Origin: Shinella sp. UYSO24
Lineage (GTDB): Bacteria; Pseudomonadota; Alphaproteobacteria; Rhizobiales; Rhizobiaceae
Length of the DNA stretch: 64,000 nucleotides
NCBI GenBank assembly: GCA_902167985.1
Contig: CABHNZ010000006.1
Location: 1 to 64,000 of the forward strand
Direction: 5' to 3'
Shown: positions 49,489-61,300 of the stretch, piece after piece
Position numbering within the stretch: the stretch's first letter is position 1
Layout of the letters: every line of letters starts with the position of its first letter
Made by a program: the position numbers and the translations under genes
The notes under the pieces: model-generated
Told to the model about the DNA's origin: nothing
Databases searched by the model: none
Seen by the model: the letters and a program-made list of their open reading frames with translations, nothing else

Positions 49489-50412
49489 TTGGCTGGGCAG
49501 CATACGCGACTTCCGCCGCTCAACGCATTGCGGGCATTCTGGGCCGTCATGCGGCAGGGAAGCTTCCGCAGTGCTGCAGACGAACTGCTGGTGACGCCGC
49601 AGGCGGTGAGCCAGCAGATCAAGCTGCTCGAAGACATTCTTCATGTGCCGCTCTTCGAGCGCAAGGCACGGGTTATCGAGCCGACGGAACAGGCGATCGT
49701 GCTGTCGCATTTCATCGAGGCCGGCTTCGACGAGTTTACGGAAGGCATCCGCCGCGTCACCAACTCGACCTATCGAAACCGCATCAACATCAATGTCAGC
49801 CCGTATTTCGCCACCCGTTACCTGATGGAGCGGCTGGAGCGGTTTCGCGAGCTGATGCCGGGCGCCGATCTGCGCCTGACGACCATGGTCAATATTCGCG
49901 ACTTTGCGGCGGACGAGGTCGATGTCTGTATCCAGTGGGGTTTCGGCGCCTGGAAGGATTATGATTGCCAGTTGCTGGTTCGCGATCCGAAGATCATCTG
50001 CTGTGCGCCTGAACATGCCGAACGGCTGCGCGAGCCGAAGGACCTGGCTGCGTTTACGCTGCTTCATCCGGTCATGGCGCGCAATCTCTGGGGCAAGGTG
50101 CTGCGGCATCTCGGCATGGACGTGCCCGATGTCGCCGGGGAGATCGAGTTTCAGGATGCCGCAACAATGCGGCGCGGCACGATCTCCGGTCTTGGCGTCG
50201 GGCTTTTGTCGAAGATGGATGCGCTTGCCGACATCAAGGCTGGGCGCCTAGTCGCACCGTTCGGCATCGACAGGCTGGAAGGCATGGATCCGAAGGATAT
50301 ACCGGGCTTTTACCTCGTCGTTCCGCGCGCCCATCGGCGCGTGAAGATCATCTCCACCTTCTGCGACTGGATCTGCGCGGAAGACTGGTCGACGCAGCGC
50401 GATCTCGACTGA
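49489..50412 (+). CDS. LysR-family transcriptional regulator, GcvA-like
   Basis: A 307-residue LysR protein of the GcvA type. The N-terminus PPLNALRAFWAVMRQGSFRS, then AADELLVTPQAVSQQIKLLE, is the helix-turn-helix; PLFERKARVIEPTEQA follows. The effector domain includes ININVSPYFATRYLMERL and VDVCIQWGFG, as in GcvA/AmpR relatives. The TTG at 49489 is preferred because GGCGGAGG lies 5 bases upstream; a TTG at 49456 would start within 5 bases of the terminator stem. It sits between the catabolic genes and the liv operon and could control both. The frame is intact. Confidence 0.9.
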   Translation: MAGQHTRLPPLNALRAFWAVMRQGSFRSAADELLVTPQAVSQQIKLLEDILHVPLFERKARVIEPTEQAIVLSHFIEAGFDEFTEGIRRVTNSTYRNRININVSPYFATRYLMERLERFRELMPGADLRLTTMVNIRDFAADEVDVCIQWGFGAWKDYDCQLLVRDPKIICCAPEHAERLREPKDLAAFTLLHPVMARNLWGKVLRHLGMDVPDVAGEIEFQDAATMRRGTISGLGVGLLSKMDALADIKAGRLVAPFGIDRLEGMDPKDIPGFYLVVPRAHRRVKIISTFCDWICAEDWSTQRDLD

Positions 50413-50763
50413 GACACTTCTGAACAGGCTGGCTACCAGCGGTTTCACGGCAGTCATGGCCTGAAACCGGATGATGGCGCATGTCCTGCGCCTGCTTGCC
50501 GGTCGCCATGCAGAGGAAAAGGAAAACTTGTCGATCGCAGCCGTTTCTTGGTTTGGGCTGGCCGCTAACTGATGCAGTCTTTTGGCGAGCGAAAGGGATG
50601 GAAAACCAAGTCGCCTTCATACCGGACGCGCCACTCGTAAGCACTCTATCACCCTGATTTACCGAACGGATTCCTTCCCGGAATGCGAACGGGCACTCAT
50701 GGCAAAAATAATAAGTTTCGCAAAGAAACAGAGGACTGATGTGTCTCAACAGAGGGAACCAAG
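50413..50763. other. 351-base gap upstream of the liv operon
   Basis: The gap must hold the promoter of the livKHMGF operon. An 8-bp inverted repeat CGGTTTCA / TGAAACCG with a 14-base loop at 50440-50469 lies 27 bases after the LysR stop and may end that gene. GAGGGA precedes the livK ATG by about 8 bases. Promoter boxes are not clear, and no gene is seen. Confidence 0.4.
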
Positions 50764-51882
50764 ATGAACTCAATTGCAAAATTTCTTGCATCTGCCACGT
50801 TCGCATCCGCACTTCTCGCCACCAGCGCTTTTGCTGCCGACACGATCAAGATCGGCGTTGCCGGTCCGATGACGGGCGCCAACGCTACGTTCGGTGAGCA
50901 GGTCTGGACGGGTGTGTCCGCCTATATCAAGAATGTAAACGCTGCCGGCGGTATCGACGGCAAGAAGGTCGAGCTGGTCAAGGGCGACGATGCCTGCGAG
51001 CCGAAGCAGGCCGTGGCCGTTGCCAACCGTTTTGTCGATCAGGACAAGGTCCAGGCCGTCGTCGGGCATTTCTGCTCGTCGAGCACGATCCCGGCCTCCG
51101 AGATCTATAACGATGCCGGCATTCTCACCGTCACGCCGTCCTCCACCAACCCGATCGTCACCGATCGCGGCTTCAACACCATGTTCCGCACCTGCGGTCG
51201 CGATGACCAGCAGGCCGTCGTTGCCGGTTCCTTCATTCTCGATACGCTGAAGATCGACAAGATCGCTCTCGTACATGACAAGGACACCTATGGTCAGGGC
51301 CTCGTCGACGCATTGAAGAAGACGCTGGAAGGCCGCGGCGTAAAGCCGGTTCTCTATGAAGGCCTCACCCGCGGCGAACGCGACTTCAACGCGCTCGTCA
51401 CCAAGATAAAGAGTTCTGGCGCCAAGGTCGTCTATTTCGGCGGTCTCATTCCGGAAGCCGGCCCGCTGATCCGCCAGATCCATGAACAGGGTCTCGACGT
51501 CGCCTTCGTCAGCGGCGACGCTCTCGCCCAGGCCGAAATCGTCACGGCCGCAGGCGGCCCGCAGAACCTCAAGGGCGTCTACTACTCGTCGGCTGCGGAT
51601 CCGAAGGAAGATCCGGCCTCGGCTGACGCACTTGCCGACCTGAAGAAGCAGAACATTGCTCCCGACAACTACACCCTGTTCGGCTATGCCAGCGCCCAGA
51701 CGGTCGTTGCCGCCATTGCCGGTACCAAGGGCGGCAGCATCGACGAGCAGGTCAAGTGGCTGCATGCCAACACCGTCAAGTCTGCGGTCGGCAACCTTGC
51801 CTGGAACGAAAAGGGCGACGTGAAGGACTTCAAGTTCGTCTTCTACTCCTTCGACGACAAGGGCGCTCCGGTCCGCAAGTAA
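50764..51882 (+). CDS. LivK-type branched-chain amino acid/amide ABC binding protein
   Basis: A 372-residue periplasmic protein of the type I binding fold (LivJ/LivK, ANF receptor). A Sec signal peptide of 24 residues (KFLASATFASALLATSAFA, cleaved before ADTIKIG) is followed by VAGPMTGANATFGEQVWTG, ACEPKQAVAVANRFVDQDKV, GHFCSSSTIPASEIYNDAG and IALVHDKDTYGQGL. It captures an amino-acid-like or amide ligand for LivHMGF; the neighbours suggest it is the compound opened by HyuAB rather than leucine. The frame is intact. It is the first gene of the transport operon. Confidence 0.93.
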   Translation: MNSIAKFLASATFASALLATSAFAADTIKIGVAGPMTGANATFGEQVWTGVSAYIKNVNAAGGIDGKKVELVKGDDACEPKQAVAVANRFVDQDKVQAVVGHFCSSSTIPASEIYNDAGILTVTPSSTNPIVTDRGFNTMFRTCGRDDQQAVVAGSFILDTLKIDKIALVHDKDTYGQGLVDALKKTLEGRGVKPVLYEGLTRGERDFNALVTKIKSSGAKVVYFGGLIPEAGPLIRQIHEQGLDVAFVSGDALAQAEIVTAAGGPQNLKGVYYSSAADPKEDPASADALADLKKQNIAPDNYTLFGYASAQTVVAAIAGTKGGSIDEQVKWLHANTVKSAVGNLAWNEKGDVKDFKFVFYSFDDKGAPVRK

Positions 51883-51961
51883 GTCATGGCTTGAGAGACC
51901 GGCGTGCGGACATGCCCGCGCCGGTCTCCTCTTTCACACATAACGACAAGAGGGGTTCGCC

Positions 51962-52863
51962 ATGGATTTCTTCATCCTGGTGCAGCAGTTGATCAACGGG
52001 ATCACTCTGGGCACCATCTATGGTCTCATCGCCGTGGGTTACACCATGGTTTACGGTGTCATCCGTATGATCAATTTCGCCCATGGCGATGTTTACATGG
52101 TGTCCGCCTATGTCGCGGGCATTGCCCTCGCAGTCATGAGTTTTTTCGGCATCCAGTCGGTGCCCTTCGTGCTCGTGTCGATCCTCGTCATCACCTGTGT
52201 CATCACCGGCGTCTATGGCTGGGCGATCGAGCGCGTTGCCTATCGTCCGCTGCGCGGCTCGACGAAGCTTGCACCGCTGATCTCGGCCATCGGCATCTCG
52301 CTGATGCTGCAGAGCTATGTCCAGATCGCCCAGGCGCCCGCGACCAGGGCGTGCCGATCCTCGTACAAGGCGCGTTCCGTTTCGGCGGTGACCAACATTT
52401 CGCGCAGATCACCTATATGCAGGCGATCATTCTGGCCGCCTCGCTCGTGGCGATGGGCATCCTCACCTATGTCATCAACCACACCCGCATCGGCCGCCAG
52501 TGCCGCGCCACGCAGCAGAACCGGCAGATCTCGGCGGTGCTGGGCGTCGATACCGACCGGATCATCTCGGCCGTCTTCGTCATCGGCGCATCGACGGCTG
52601 CCGTCGGCGGCGTGCTCGTCACGTTCAACTTCTTCATCGGCTTCGTGATGGGCATCAAGGCCTTCACCGCCGCTGTTCTGGGTGGCATCGGCTCGCTCCC
52701 GGGCGCTGTCCTTGGCGGTATTCTGCTCGGTCTCACCGAGGCGCTGTTCGCAGGCTATGTCAGCACGGATTACAAGGATGTTTTCGCCTTCGGTCTGCTG
52801 ATCGTGCTCCTGTTCTTCCGTCCCTTCGGCCTGCTCGGCCGTCCTGAAATCCAGAAGGTGTGA
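51962..52863 (+). CDS. livH: LivH-type ABC permease, one frameshift near 52333
   Basis: An inner-membrane permease of 300 residues when restored. The N-terminal half is LVQQLINGITLGTIYGLIAV, MINFAHGDVYMVSAYVAG, and YRPLRGSTKLAPLISAIGIS. The frame breaks after VQIAQ near 52333, where one G lost from CAGGGCGCC explains the shift; the second half follows with DQGVPILVQG, IGRQCRATQQNRQISAVLG and GFVMGIKAFTAAVLGGIG. The signature loop of LivH is therefore complete. GAGGGG stands 6 bases upstream of the ATG. It pairs with LivM. Confidence 0.88.
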
Positions 52864-52871
52864 GGGATCAG

Positions 52872-54203
52872 ATGGCTCAGACAGCAAAGACCGTTGCGAC
52901 AGGCAACCCGCTTTTCATCCTCGCCAAGCAGGCGCTCTTCACCTTCTGTATCTCGCTCATCCTCGTCGGCCCGATCTCCGGTCTGGTTCTCGACGGTTTC
53001 TCCTTCGACAATGAACTCGGCCGCGCGGTCTCGACGGCTGCCGTCATCACGGCCGGAAGAGTGGCGCTTTCGCTTCTGGCGATGACGAGCCTCGGCAGGC
53101 GCATTTCCGGCAGTCTGGCCCGCAACGGCGCCGGCGTGACGGTTCGCACCGGCCAGCAACGCTCGGCCGTGCCGGTCCTGGCGCTGATCTTCGTTGCCGG
53201 CCTCTGCCTGCCGTTCTTTGCCGATAAATATTACCTCGGAGTCGCCATTCTGGCGCTGATCTACTGCCTGCTCGGCCTCGGGCTCAATATCGTCGTCGGG
53301 CTTGCCGGCCTCCTCGATCTCGGCTTTGTCGCCTTCTATGCGGTCGGCGCCTATCTCATGGCGCTCGGTTCGCAATATCTCGGGCTCGGCTTCTGGAGCG
53401 CGCTGGTGATTGCGCCTTTCCTCGCCGCACTCTTCGGCATGGTTCTGGCCTTTCCGGTGCTCAAGATGCACGGCGATTATCTGGCGATCGTGACGCTCGG
53501 CTTTGGCGAAATCATCCGTCTCGTGCTCAACAACTGGCTCGATTTCACCGGTGGTCCCAACGGCGCGGCTGTTCCGGCACCGACCCTGTTCGGCCTGGAA
53601 TTCACGCGCTCGGCACGTCAGGGCGGAACGCCGTTCCACGAATTCTTCGGCATTTCCTATAATGCCGACTACAAGTTCTGGTTCATCTATCTCGTGCTCT
53701 TCCTCGTCGTCTGCGGCGTCATCTATGCCGTGCAGCGCCTGCGCGTCATGCCGATCGGCCGCATGTGGGAAGCACTGCGCGAAGATGAGATTGCCTGCCG
53801 GTCTCTCGGCGTCAATCACGTCTTCATCAAGCTCTCCGCCTTCATGCTCGGCGCATCGACCGGTGGTCTGGCGGGGGTATTCTTCGCCGTCCATCAGGGC
53901 TTCGTGAACCCGACCTCGTTTACCTTCTTCGAATCTGCGCTGATCCTTGCGATCGTCGTGCTTGGCGGTCTCGGTTCGACGCTTGGCGTGGTGCTTGCAG
54001 CGCTTGTCCTCACCATTCTGCCGGAACTGCTGCGTGACTTTGCGGAATATCGCGTCTTCGTCTTCGGCGTTCTGATGGTGGTGATGATGATCTGGAAGCC
54101 GCGCGGACTGGTGCGCGTCACCCGCCCGGCCTTCTATCCCTCGAAGAAACGTGCGGAGGCTCCGGCCGCGATCCTCAATACCAGCGGGGAGGCTGCCCGA
54201 TGA
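52872..54203 (+). CDS. livM: LivM-type ABC permease
   Basis: A 443-residue permease, with an N-terminal extension of about 110 residues (one or two extra helices and QTAKTVATGNPLF) as in E. coli LivM, which is also long. The core has LGLGLNIVVGLAGLLDLGFV, LAIVTLGFGEIIRLVLNNWL, GPNGAAVPAPTLFG and WEALREDEIACRSLGVNH. The ATG at 52872 is preferred over the GTG at 52860 because GAGGG is placed properly for it. Its stop overlaps the livG start (ATGA). The frame is intact. Confidence 0.93.
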   Translation: MAQTAKTVATGNPLFILAKQALFTFCISLILVGPISGLVLDGFSFDNELGRAVSTAAVITAGRVALSLLAMTSLGRRISGSLARNGAGVTVRTGQQRSAVPVLALIFVAGLCLPFFADKYYLGVAILALIYCLLGLGLNIVVGLAGLLDLGFVAFYAVGAYLMALGSQYLGLGFWSALVIAPFLAALFGMVLAFPVLKMHGDYLAIVTLGFGEIIRLVLNNWLDFTGGPNGAAVPAPTLFGLEFTRSARQGGTPFHEFFGISYNADYKFWFIYLVLFLVVCGVIYAVQRLRVMPIGRMWEALREDEIACRSLGVNHVFIKLSAFMLGASTGGLAGVFFAVHQGFVNPTSFTFFESALILAIVVLGGLGSTLGVVLAALVLTILPELLRDFAEYRVFVFGVLMVVMMIWKPRGLVRVTRPAFYPSKKRAEAPAAILNTSGEAAR

Positions 54204-55014
54204 GCACACCACTTCTCGAGGTCCGCAACGTTACCATGCGCTTTGGCGGCATCGTCGCCAATCGCGACGTCAATTTCACTGCGGAAAAGGGCGCAATCAC
54301 CGCACTGATCGGGCCGAACGGCGCCGGTAAGACGACGATGTTCAACTGCATCACCGGCTTCTACCGGGCAAGCGAGGGGCAGATCCTGCTGCATGGCGAA
54401 GACGGTCCGCAGGATATCGGCGAACTGGTGACAAAGCCGATCACCGGCGGCTCGCATCTCGTCACCCGCGCCGGCATCGCCCGCACTTTCCAGAATATCC
54501 GGCTGTTCCGCGAAATGTCGGTAGTCGAAAATCTTCTGGTCGCGCAGCACCGGCAGACGACCAACAACCTCCTGAGCGGCGTTTTCTCGACACCGGGCTA
54601 CCGGCGGGCCGAAACGGAGGCCGTCGACCGCGCCTATTACTGGCTGGAGCGCATGCATCTTGCGGAAGACGCAAACCGGCTTGCGGGCGAATTGCCCTAT
54701 GGCCGTCAGCGGCGGCTTGAGATCGCCCGTGCCATGTGCACCCAGCCGAAGCTGATCTGCCTGGATGAGCCGGCCGCCGGCCTCAACCCGGCCGAGACGC
54801 GCGAACTGTCGGAGGTCCTACAGATTTTGCGTGCCGATCATGACCTGACGGTGCTGGTGATCGAACACGACATGGGCCTCGTCATGAGCATTTCCAACCA
54901 TATCGTCGTGCTCGACCACGGCGAGGTCATTTCCGATGGCACGCCGGATCATGTCGCAAACGACCCGGCCGTCATTGCTGCCTATCTCGGCGTCAGCGAA
55001 GAGGAAGTCCACTG

Positions 55015-55015
<1 letters not shown>
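54200..55015 (+). CDS. livG: LivG-type ABC ATP-binding protein
   Basis: A 271-residue ATPase with Walker A LIGPNGAGKTTMFNCITG, the LivG-specific GIARTFQNIRLFREMSVVEN region, signature LPYGRQRRLEIARAM, Walker B LICLDEPAAGLNPAET and the switch His in VLVIEHDMGLVMSI. The signature reads YGRQRR rather than SGGQ, normal for LivG. A C-terminal tail with NDPAVIAAYLG is typical. Its stop shares bases with the livF ATG. It energises LivHM with LivF. The frame is intact. Confidence 0.94.
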
Positions 55016-55734
<719 letters not shown>

Positions 55735-55797
55735 ATGGAGACCAGCATGCTGAATGACAACACCAACGCCGTCGCATTGGCCTGAGGAGAAACACCG

Positions 55798-56544
55798 ATG
55801 AAGATCCTCGTACCAGTCAAGCGCGTGGTCGATTACAACGTGAAGATCCGGGTCAAGCCGGATGGTTCGGGTGTCGAGCTCGCCAACGTCAAGATGTCGA
55901 TGAACCCCTTCGACGAGATCTCGGTGGAAGAGGCTCTGCGGCTGAAGGAAAAAGGCCAGGCAGAGGAAGTGGTCGTCGTGTCGATCGGTCCGGCCAAGGC
56001 GGAAGAGACGCTGCGCACGGCACTCGCCATGGGCGCCGACCGCGCCATCCTGATCGAGACCGACGAAACGGTCGAGCCGCTCGCCGTGGCAAAACTCCTG
56101 AAGGGCGTCGTCGATGCCGAACAGCCGGGCCTCATCATCGTCGGCAAGCAGGCGATCGATGACGACAGCAACCAGACCGGCCAGATGCTGGCAGCGCTTC
56201 TCGGTTCCGCCCAGGCGACCTTCGCCTCGAAGATCGAGATCACCAGTGACAAGGCTGCCGTCACCCGTGAAGTCGATGGTGGTCTGCAGACGATCGAAGT
56301 CAAGCTTCCGGCTGTCGTCACCACCGACCTGCGTCTGAACGAGCCACGCTATGCGTCCCTGCCGAACATCATGAAGGCAAAGAAGAAGCCGCTCGACAAG
56401 AAGACCCCCGCCGATTTCGGCGTCGACGTCTCGCCGCGCCTCAAGGTGCTGAAGACCGAGGAGCCGGGTGGCCGCAAGGCTGGCGTCAAGGTCGGAAGCG
56501 TCGACGAGCTGGTCGGCGCGCTGAAGACCGCCGGCATAATCTAA
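55798..56544 (+). CDS. etfB: electron transfer flavoprotein beta subunit
   Basis: A 248-residue EtfB of the general (group I) type. The start [20 protein letters not shown], the signature [21 protein letters not shown] segment, and the AMP-binding stretch [20 protein letters not shown] are diagnostic, as is the recognition loop [23 protein letters not shown] accepts electrons from flavin dehydrogenases and passes them to ETF-ubiquinone oxidoreductase. A second, accessory copy next to flavoproteins suggests a dedicated use here. GAGGAGA lies 7 bases upstream of the ATG. The frame is intact. Confidence 0.93.
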   Translation: MKILVPVKRVVDYNVKIRVKPDGSGVELANVKMSMNPFDEISVEEALRLKEKGQAEEVVVVSIGPAKAEETLRTALAMGADRAILIETDETVEPLAVAKLLKGVVDAEQPGLIIVGKQAIDDDSNQTGQMLAALLGSAQATFASKIEITSDKAAVTREVDGGLQTIEVKLPAVVTTDLRLNEPRYASLPNIMKAKKKPLDKKTPADFGVDVSPRLKVLKTEEPGGRKAGVKVGSVDELVGALKTAGII

Positions 56545-56573
56545 GAGCCCGGAAGAGCAAGGAGTTACATGAC

Positions 56574-57501
56574 ATGACCATTCTTCTTCTGGCAGAACAC
56601 GACAATGCCACGCTCTCGGACCAGACGGCGAAGACGCTGACCGCCGCGGCTCAGATCGGCGGCGACGTCCATATCCTCGTCGCCGGTGCAGGCGCCAAGG
56701 CTGCTGCCGATGCTGCTGCAAAGCTCTCCGGCGTCTCCAAGGTGCTTCTGGCCGAGGATGCAAGCCTCGCCAACCGTCTGGCAGAGCCGCTCGCCGCCCT
56801 GATCGTCTCGCTGGCTCCAGGCTATGACGTCATCATCGCGCCGGCCACGGCATCGGCCAAGAACGTCATGCCGCGCGTTGCAGCACTGCTTGATGTGGCC
56901 CAGGTTTCGGAAATCACCGAAGTTGTTTCCGCCGACACTTATCGGCGCCCTATCTATGCCGGCAACGCCATCCAGACCGTACAGGCAACCGACGCCAGGA
57001 AGGTCATCACCGTTCGCACCGCATCCTTTGCCGCGACGGCTGAAGGCGGTTCGCTTCGGTCGAGAGCGTCTCGCTGCAGCCGATCCGGGCGTCTCCTCCT
57101 TCGTCTCCGATGCGATCGCCTCGTCGGAACGTCCGGAACTGACCTCTGCCAAGATCATCATCTCGGGTGGCCGCGCACTCGGTTCCTCGGAAAAGTTCCA
57201 GGAAGTCATCCTCCCGGTTGCCGACAAGCTCGGTGCCGCCGTCGGCGCCTCGCGTGCCGCCGTCGATGCCGGCTATGCGCCGAACGACTGGCAGGTCGGC
57301 CAGACCGGCAAGGTCGTGGCGCCGGATCTCTATATCGCGGCAGGCATTTCCGGTGCGATCCAGCATCTCGCCGGCATGAAGGACAGTAAAGTCATCGTCG
57401 CCATCAACAAGGACGAGGAAGCACCGATCTTCCAGGTCGCCGATTACGGCCTCGTCGGCGATCTTTTCGAGATCTTGCCGGAGTTTGAGAAGAAGATCTG
57501 A
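56574..57501 (+). CDS. etfA: electron transfer flavoprotein alpha subunit, two frame breaks (57051, 57075)
   Basis: A 309-residue EtfA in the restored frame. Domain I has [20 protein letters not shown] and [19 protein letters not shown]. The break region should read EGGSASVESVSAAADPGV; as it stands, two Gs lost at about 57051 and 57075 disturb 12 codons. Domain II, the FAD-binding part, is intact: [56 protein letters not shown] and [19 protein letters not shown]. It forms the heterodimer with EtfB and binds FAD. A stem-loop follows 10 bases after the stop. Confidence 0.9.
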
Positions 57502-57510
57502 TATCTCAAC

Positions 57511-57542
57511 GATCGGGGCCAGCGACTTCGGTGGCCCCGATC
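57511..57542. terminator. stem-loop after etfA
   Basis: A perfect 11-bp stem GATCGGGGCCA / TGGCCCCGATC with a 10-base loop begins 10 bases after the etfA stop. It lies between etfA and the convergent GntR gene and may end both transcripts. There is no T-tract. Confidence 0.75.
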
Positions 57543-57638
57543 AGACCAGCGACGTGCCTTGCTCGAATATCCGGGGCTGCGTGGGCATTCTTCAGGTTTC
57601 GGAATAGGCCGGTTCGTCCAGCATGACCCGGTAGCGGG

Positions 57639-58319
57639 TCAGGCTCTCCTCAGATGCAGGCTCATGGCGCTGCGTGCCGCTTTGACATCCCCTTGGGTGA
57701 TCGCCGAGAGAATGGAGGCGTGCTCCTTGTTCACCTGCCGCAGATAGGTGGAGTAGGACCGTGCGGACTGGCGGTGCTTCAGGAGTAGGTCGAAATTGAT
57801 GCTGTCCATGACGGCTTCGAGGAAGCTCGGGAAATGCGGATTGCGGGTTGCGCGCGCGATTGCAAGATGAAACTCGAAATCGGCGCGCGCCTCGATTTCC
57901 GCATCGTCGGTTTGCAGGGCTTCGAGATTGTCATAGGCGCGGGCGATTTCGGCAAGAGCCTCCGGTGTCCGCCTTGCTGCCGCAAGCGCGACCGACTGCA
58001 ATTCGACGCCCAGCCGCAATTCGAGGATCTGCATGGCCGAGCGGATATCCTCGGTGCGACTGATCTCGTAATTGAGCGGACGGGTTTCCTTTTCCGTGAC
58101 GAAAACCCCGGCACCTTGGCGCGCCGTTACCCGTCCGGCAAATTTCAGCGAGGTCAGTGCCTCGCGAATGACCGTGCGCGAGACGCCGAATTCCTCGCAT
58201 AGCATGGCACTTGACGGGATTTTCTCACCGGCTGCGTAAAGCCCGCTCTCTATCCGTTCGTTCAGCTTGGCAGTGACGATCTCGGCCAGATTGCCGCGTT
58301 GGGTAATGATCGACAACAT
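57639..58319 (-). CDS. GntR-family transcriptional regulator, FCD type
   Basis: A 226-residue regulator. The DNA-binding domain has KIPSSAMLCEEFGVSRTVIR and RVTARQGAGVFVTEK (residues 33-75). The FCD domain follows from about residue 88 with ILELRLGVELQSVALAAARR, DFEFHLAIARATRNP and VNKEHASILSAITQGD. It resembles regulators of hydroxy-acid and sugar-acid pathways (LldR/PdhR-like). It lies 74 bases downstream of the YdiJ-type dehydrogenase gene on the same strand, so it may respond to a hydroxy acid and control this region. The frame is intact. Confidence 0.92.
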   Translation of the reverse strand: MLSIITQRGNLAEIVTAKLNERIESGLYAAGEKIPSSAMLCEEFGVSRTVIREALTSLKFAGRVTARQGAGVFVTEKETRPLNYEISRTEDIRSAMQILELRLGVELQSVALAAARRTPEALAEIARAYDNLEALQTDDAEIEARADFEFHLAIARATRNPHFPSFLEAVMDSINFDLLLKHRQSARSYSTYLRQVNKEHASILSAITQGDVKAARSAMSLHLRRA

Positions 58320-58357
58320 ATCCTCCAGCGAAATTCGCCTGATTTTGGGGTAAAGTC

Positions 58358-58375
58358 ACATGTCACATATCATGT
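58358..58375. promoter_or_regulatory. short inverted repeat upstream of the GntR gene
   Basis: ACATG-N8-CATGT lies 39 bases upstream of the GntR start, in the 74-base gap to the YdiJ-type gene. A nearby GATAACAT element (minus strand, about 58372-58379) recurs at 61566-61573 in the promoter region between the YdiJ-type gene and the SDR operon. These may be GntR operator parts; the evidence is weak. Confidence 0.3.
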
Positions 58376-58393
58376 TATCCGGGGGCGACCATG

Positions 58394-61300
58394 TCATTCG
58401 AGAAGCGCCGCCAGGATTTCGACCGGATGCGGGATGCGTCTACCCGCCATTTCCTTGACCTGAGAGCGGCAGGAATACCCGGTCGCCATCAGGACGTCAT
58501 CAGCCGCTGCACCGTCGATCGATGGCTTCCAGCTCATGGCGTAAAGTGTTTCCGAGGTGCCGCGGTTCTGTCGCTGATGGCCGAACGTGCCGGACATGCC
58601 GCAACATCCGACAGCCTCGGTGGCATAGTCGAGCCCGATAGCGGAGAAGATCGATCGCCATTGCGCCGCCGCCGAGGGCGCATTCGTCTGCTCGGTACAA
58701 TGGGTCATCATCCGGAAACGCCGGGCGACAGGGCCTGCCGCAGCCGGCGGGAGGACGGGCAGGTGGTTCAGCCGTGCTGCCAGCCACTCCTGCGGCAGCA
58801 GGATGGTGGGCGCCCGCTGGGCGCCGACGATGTCTCGGTATTCGCTTCGATAGGCGAGCGTCATGGAAGGGTCAAGCCCGACGACAGGGATCCCGGCCTG
58901 CGCAAACTCCGCAAGCAGCCTGGAACTGCGACGTGCCACGCGCGCGAAGGGGCCGAGATAGCCATGCACATGCAGCGCCTTGCCATTGGCAATCGGTGGC
59001 GCAACAAGGGGCAAGAAACCCATGCGACGAGCGAGCTTTAGAGCCGCAAGCACGACCGCCGGGTCAAAATAGCCGGTAAAGACATCGGGCAGGAAAACCA
59101 CCGCACGACGACGATCGGCTTCTGAAAGCGCGGCGAGCGCTTTCGTGCCGGCGATGGGTACGCCGATCAACGTTGCTTCGCGGTAAATCTGCATGGCGGG
59201 CAGCGTCGGCAAAGCGGTGAGGCCGGCAATGGCCGTCAACCTGCGGCCGGCGGTCGTGCCGGCCAGAAGATTATAGAGCGGCCGCAGGTGCGACATCCAT
59301 GGCAGTGTCGTTTCGATTGTCGCGACGAGGGGATCGCGGATCGGTCGCAGATACCGCCCGTAATAGAGTTCGAGGAATTTCGAGCGGAAGGCGGGTACGC
59401 TGACCTTCACGGGACATTGTCCGGCGCAGGCCTTGCAGGCAAGGCAGCTATCCATGCCTCCCGCACCTCATGGGAGAAGTCGTTGCGGTTGGCCGGGTTG
59501 AGACTGTTGAACAGCCGTGCCGGCAGCGTCACGAGGCTGCCTTTGGCGCGCAGCCTTTCAGCCTCGCGCCGCGGATCGATCTGCTTTTCGGCCAGAAGCC
59601 GCAGCCATTCGCGCATCAGCGATGCACGGCCCTTGGGTGAGAACCGCCTGTCACGCGTCGCCTTGTAGGAGGGACACATCGGGCTCTGGACGTCGAAATC
59701 GAAACAGGCGCCATTGCCGTTGCAATAGGCGGCATTGTCGAAAGCGCCGCGTATCTCGTTGCCGAGGATCCGGTCATGGGCGCCTCGCAGCGGCACCTCG
59801 TCGATCTTGAGCAGCGATCCATCACCCGGGGCTGCGATCTTGCCCGGGTTGAGCCGATTTTCGGGGTCGAAGGCCCGCTTGATGTCCTGCAGGCAGGGAT
59901 AGAGGTCGCCGAAATAATCCGGCACATATTCCGACCTGACGCCCTTGCCATGCTCGCCCCAAAGGACGCCGCCATGCTTGCGGGTCAGTGCCACCACGGC
60001 GTCGGATATGTCGCGCACCAGCGGGACGTGATCGTCGCGGGTCAGATCGAGCGCCGGGCGGACATGCAGAACGCCGGCATCCACATGGCCGAACATGCCG
60101 TAGGACACGCCGGCTTCATCGAGAAGCGCGCGAAACTCACGGATATAGGCAGCCAGGTTTTGCGGCGGCACGGCGGTGTCCTCGACGAAAGGCACGGGCC
60201 GCACCGGGCCGTCGACATTGCCGAGAAGGCCAACGGCGCGCTTGCGCATCGACCAGATCCTTTCGGCATCCGCATGGCCGCGTGCCACCGCATAGCCCCG
60301 ATGGCGCCCCGTGCCATCGGTGTCGAGCGCCCGGGTAACGTCAGCCAGCTTCCGCTCCAGTGTCTCGGCATCATCGGCAAGGATTTCGACGATGTTGATG
60401 CCATTCGTCGGTCCGGCGGCATCATCTGGGAAAAAGTGCGATATGCCGCCCCATACGATATCCTTCTTGGCAAGCCCCAGCACCTTTTCGTCAACCGTCT
60501 CGACCGAGGCGACCTTCAGCCCCGTCAGGTAGCGGGCATCCTCGAGCGCGGTGTTGAAATCGCTGTAGCGGATATTGATGAGTGCGACATGCGCCGGGAT
60601 CGGCAGAAGATTGACCTCGATCTCGGCCAGCATGGCAAGCGTGCCTTCCGAGCCGCAAAGAATGGCGTTGAGATCGAAAAACCCGTCCTCGCGGCGAATA
60701 TGGGCGAGATCGTAGCCCGTCATGTAGCGGTTGAGCCGGGGAAAGACCTCGGCGATGCGTTGGCGTCTGTCATCTGCTATGGATGCGAGCGTGCGGTGAA
60801 TGTCGCCGAGACGGTCCTTGCGGCGCATGACGGTCGCAAGCGCCTCGTCATCCATGGGGCGTGACCACCAGTCCGTACCGTCGCTGAGCACGATCCGCAG
60901 GCCAAGCACATGGTTGGATGTCTTGCCGTAGAGGCAGGAGCCCTGGCCGCAGGCATCTGTCGAAACCATGCCGCCGATCGTGGCGCGGTTCGATGTGGAC
61001 AGTTCGGGCGCGAAGAACAGGCCGTGGGCCTTGAGCGACTGGTTGAGCTGGTCCTTCACGACGCCGGACTGGACCCGTGCGACGCGACGCACCGGGTCGA
61101 TCTCCAGAATACGGTTCATGTGGCGGGAACAGTCGACGACAAGCCCGGATGTCAGGGACTGACCGTTGGTCCCGGTTCCACCACCGCGCGGCGTGACGGG
61201 CAGATGGGCGAATGCCGGCTCGCAAAGAACCTGTGCAACGACCTTGAGATCATCAATGTCGCGCGGAAAAACGACGGCCATGGGCTCCATCTGGTAGATG

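Noticed and set aside
52770..54212. 480-codon minus-strand frame opposite livM
   Set aside because: Low-complexity charged product typical of antisense to membrane-protein genes.
55735..55785. 16-codon frame (METSMLNDNTNAVALA) between livF and etfB
   Set aside because: It has a start and a stop just before the etfB ribosome binding site, but it is too short and lacks leader-peptide hallmarks.
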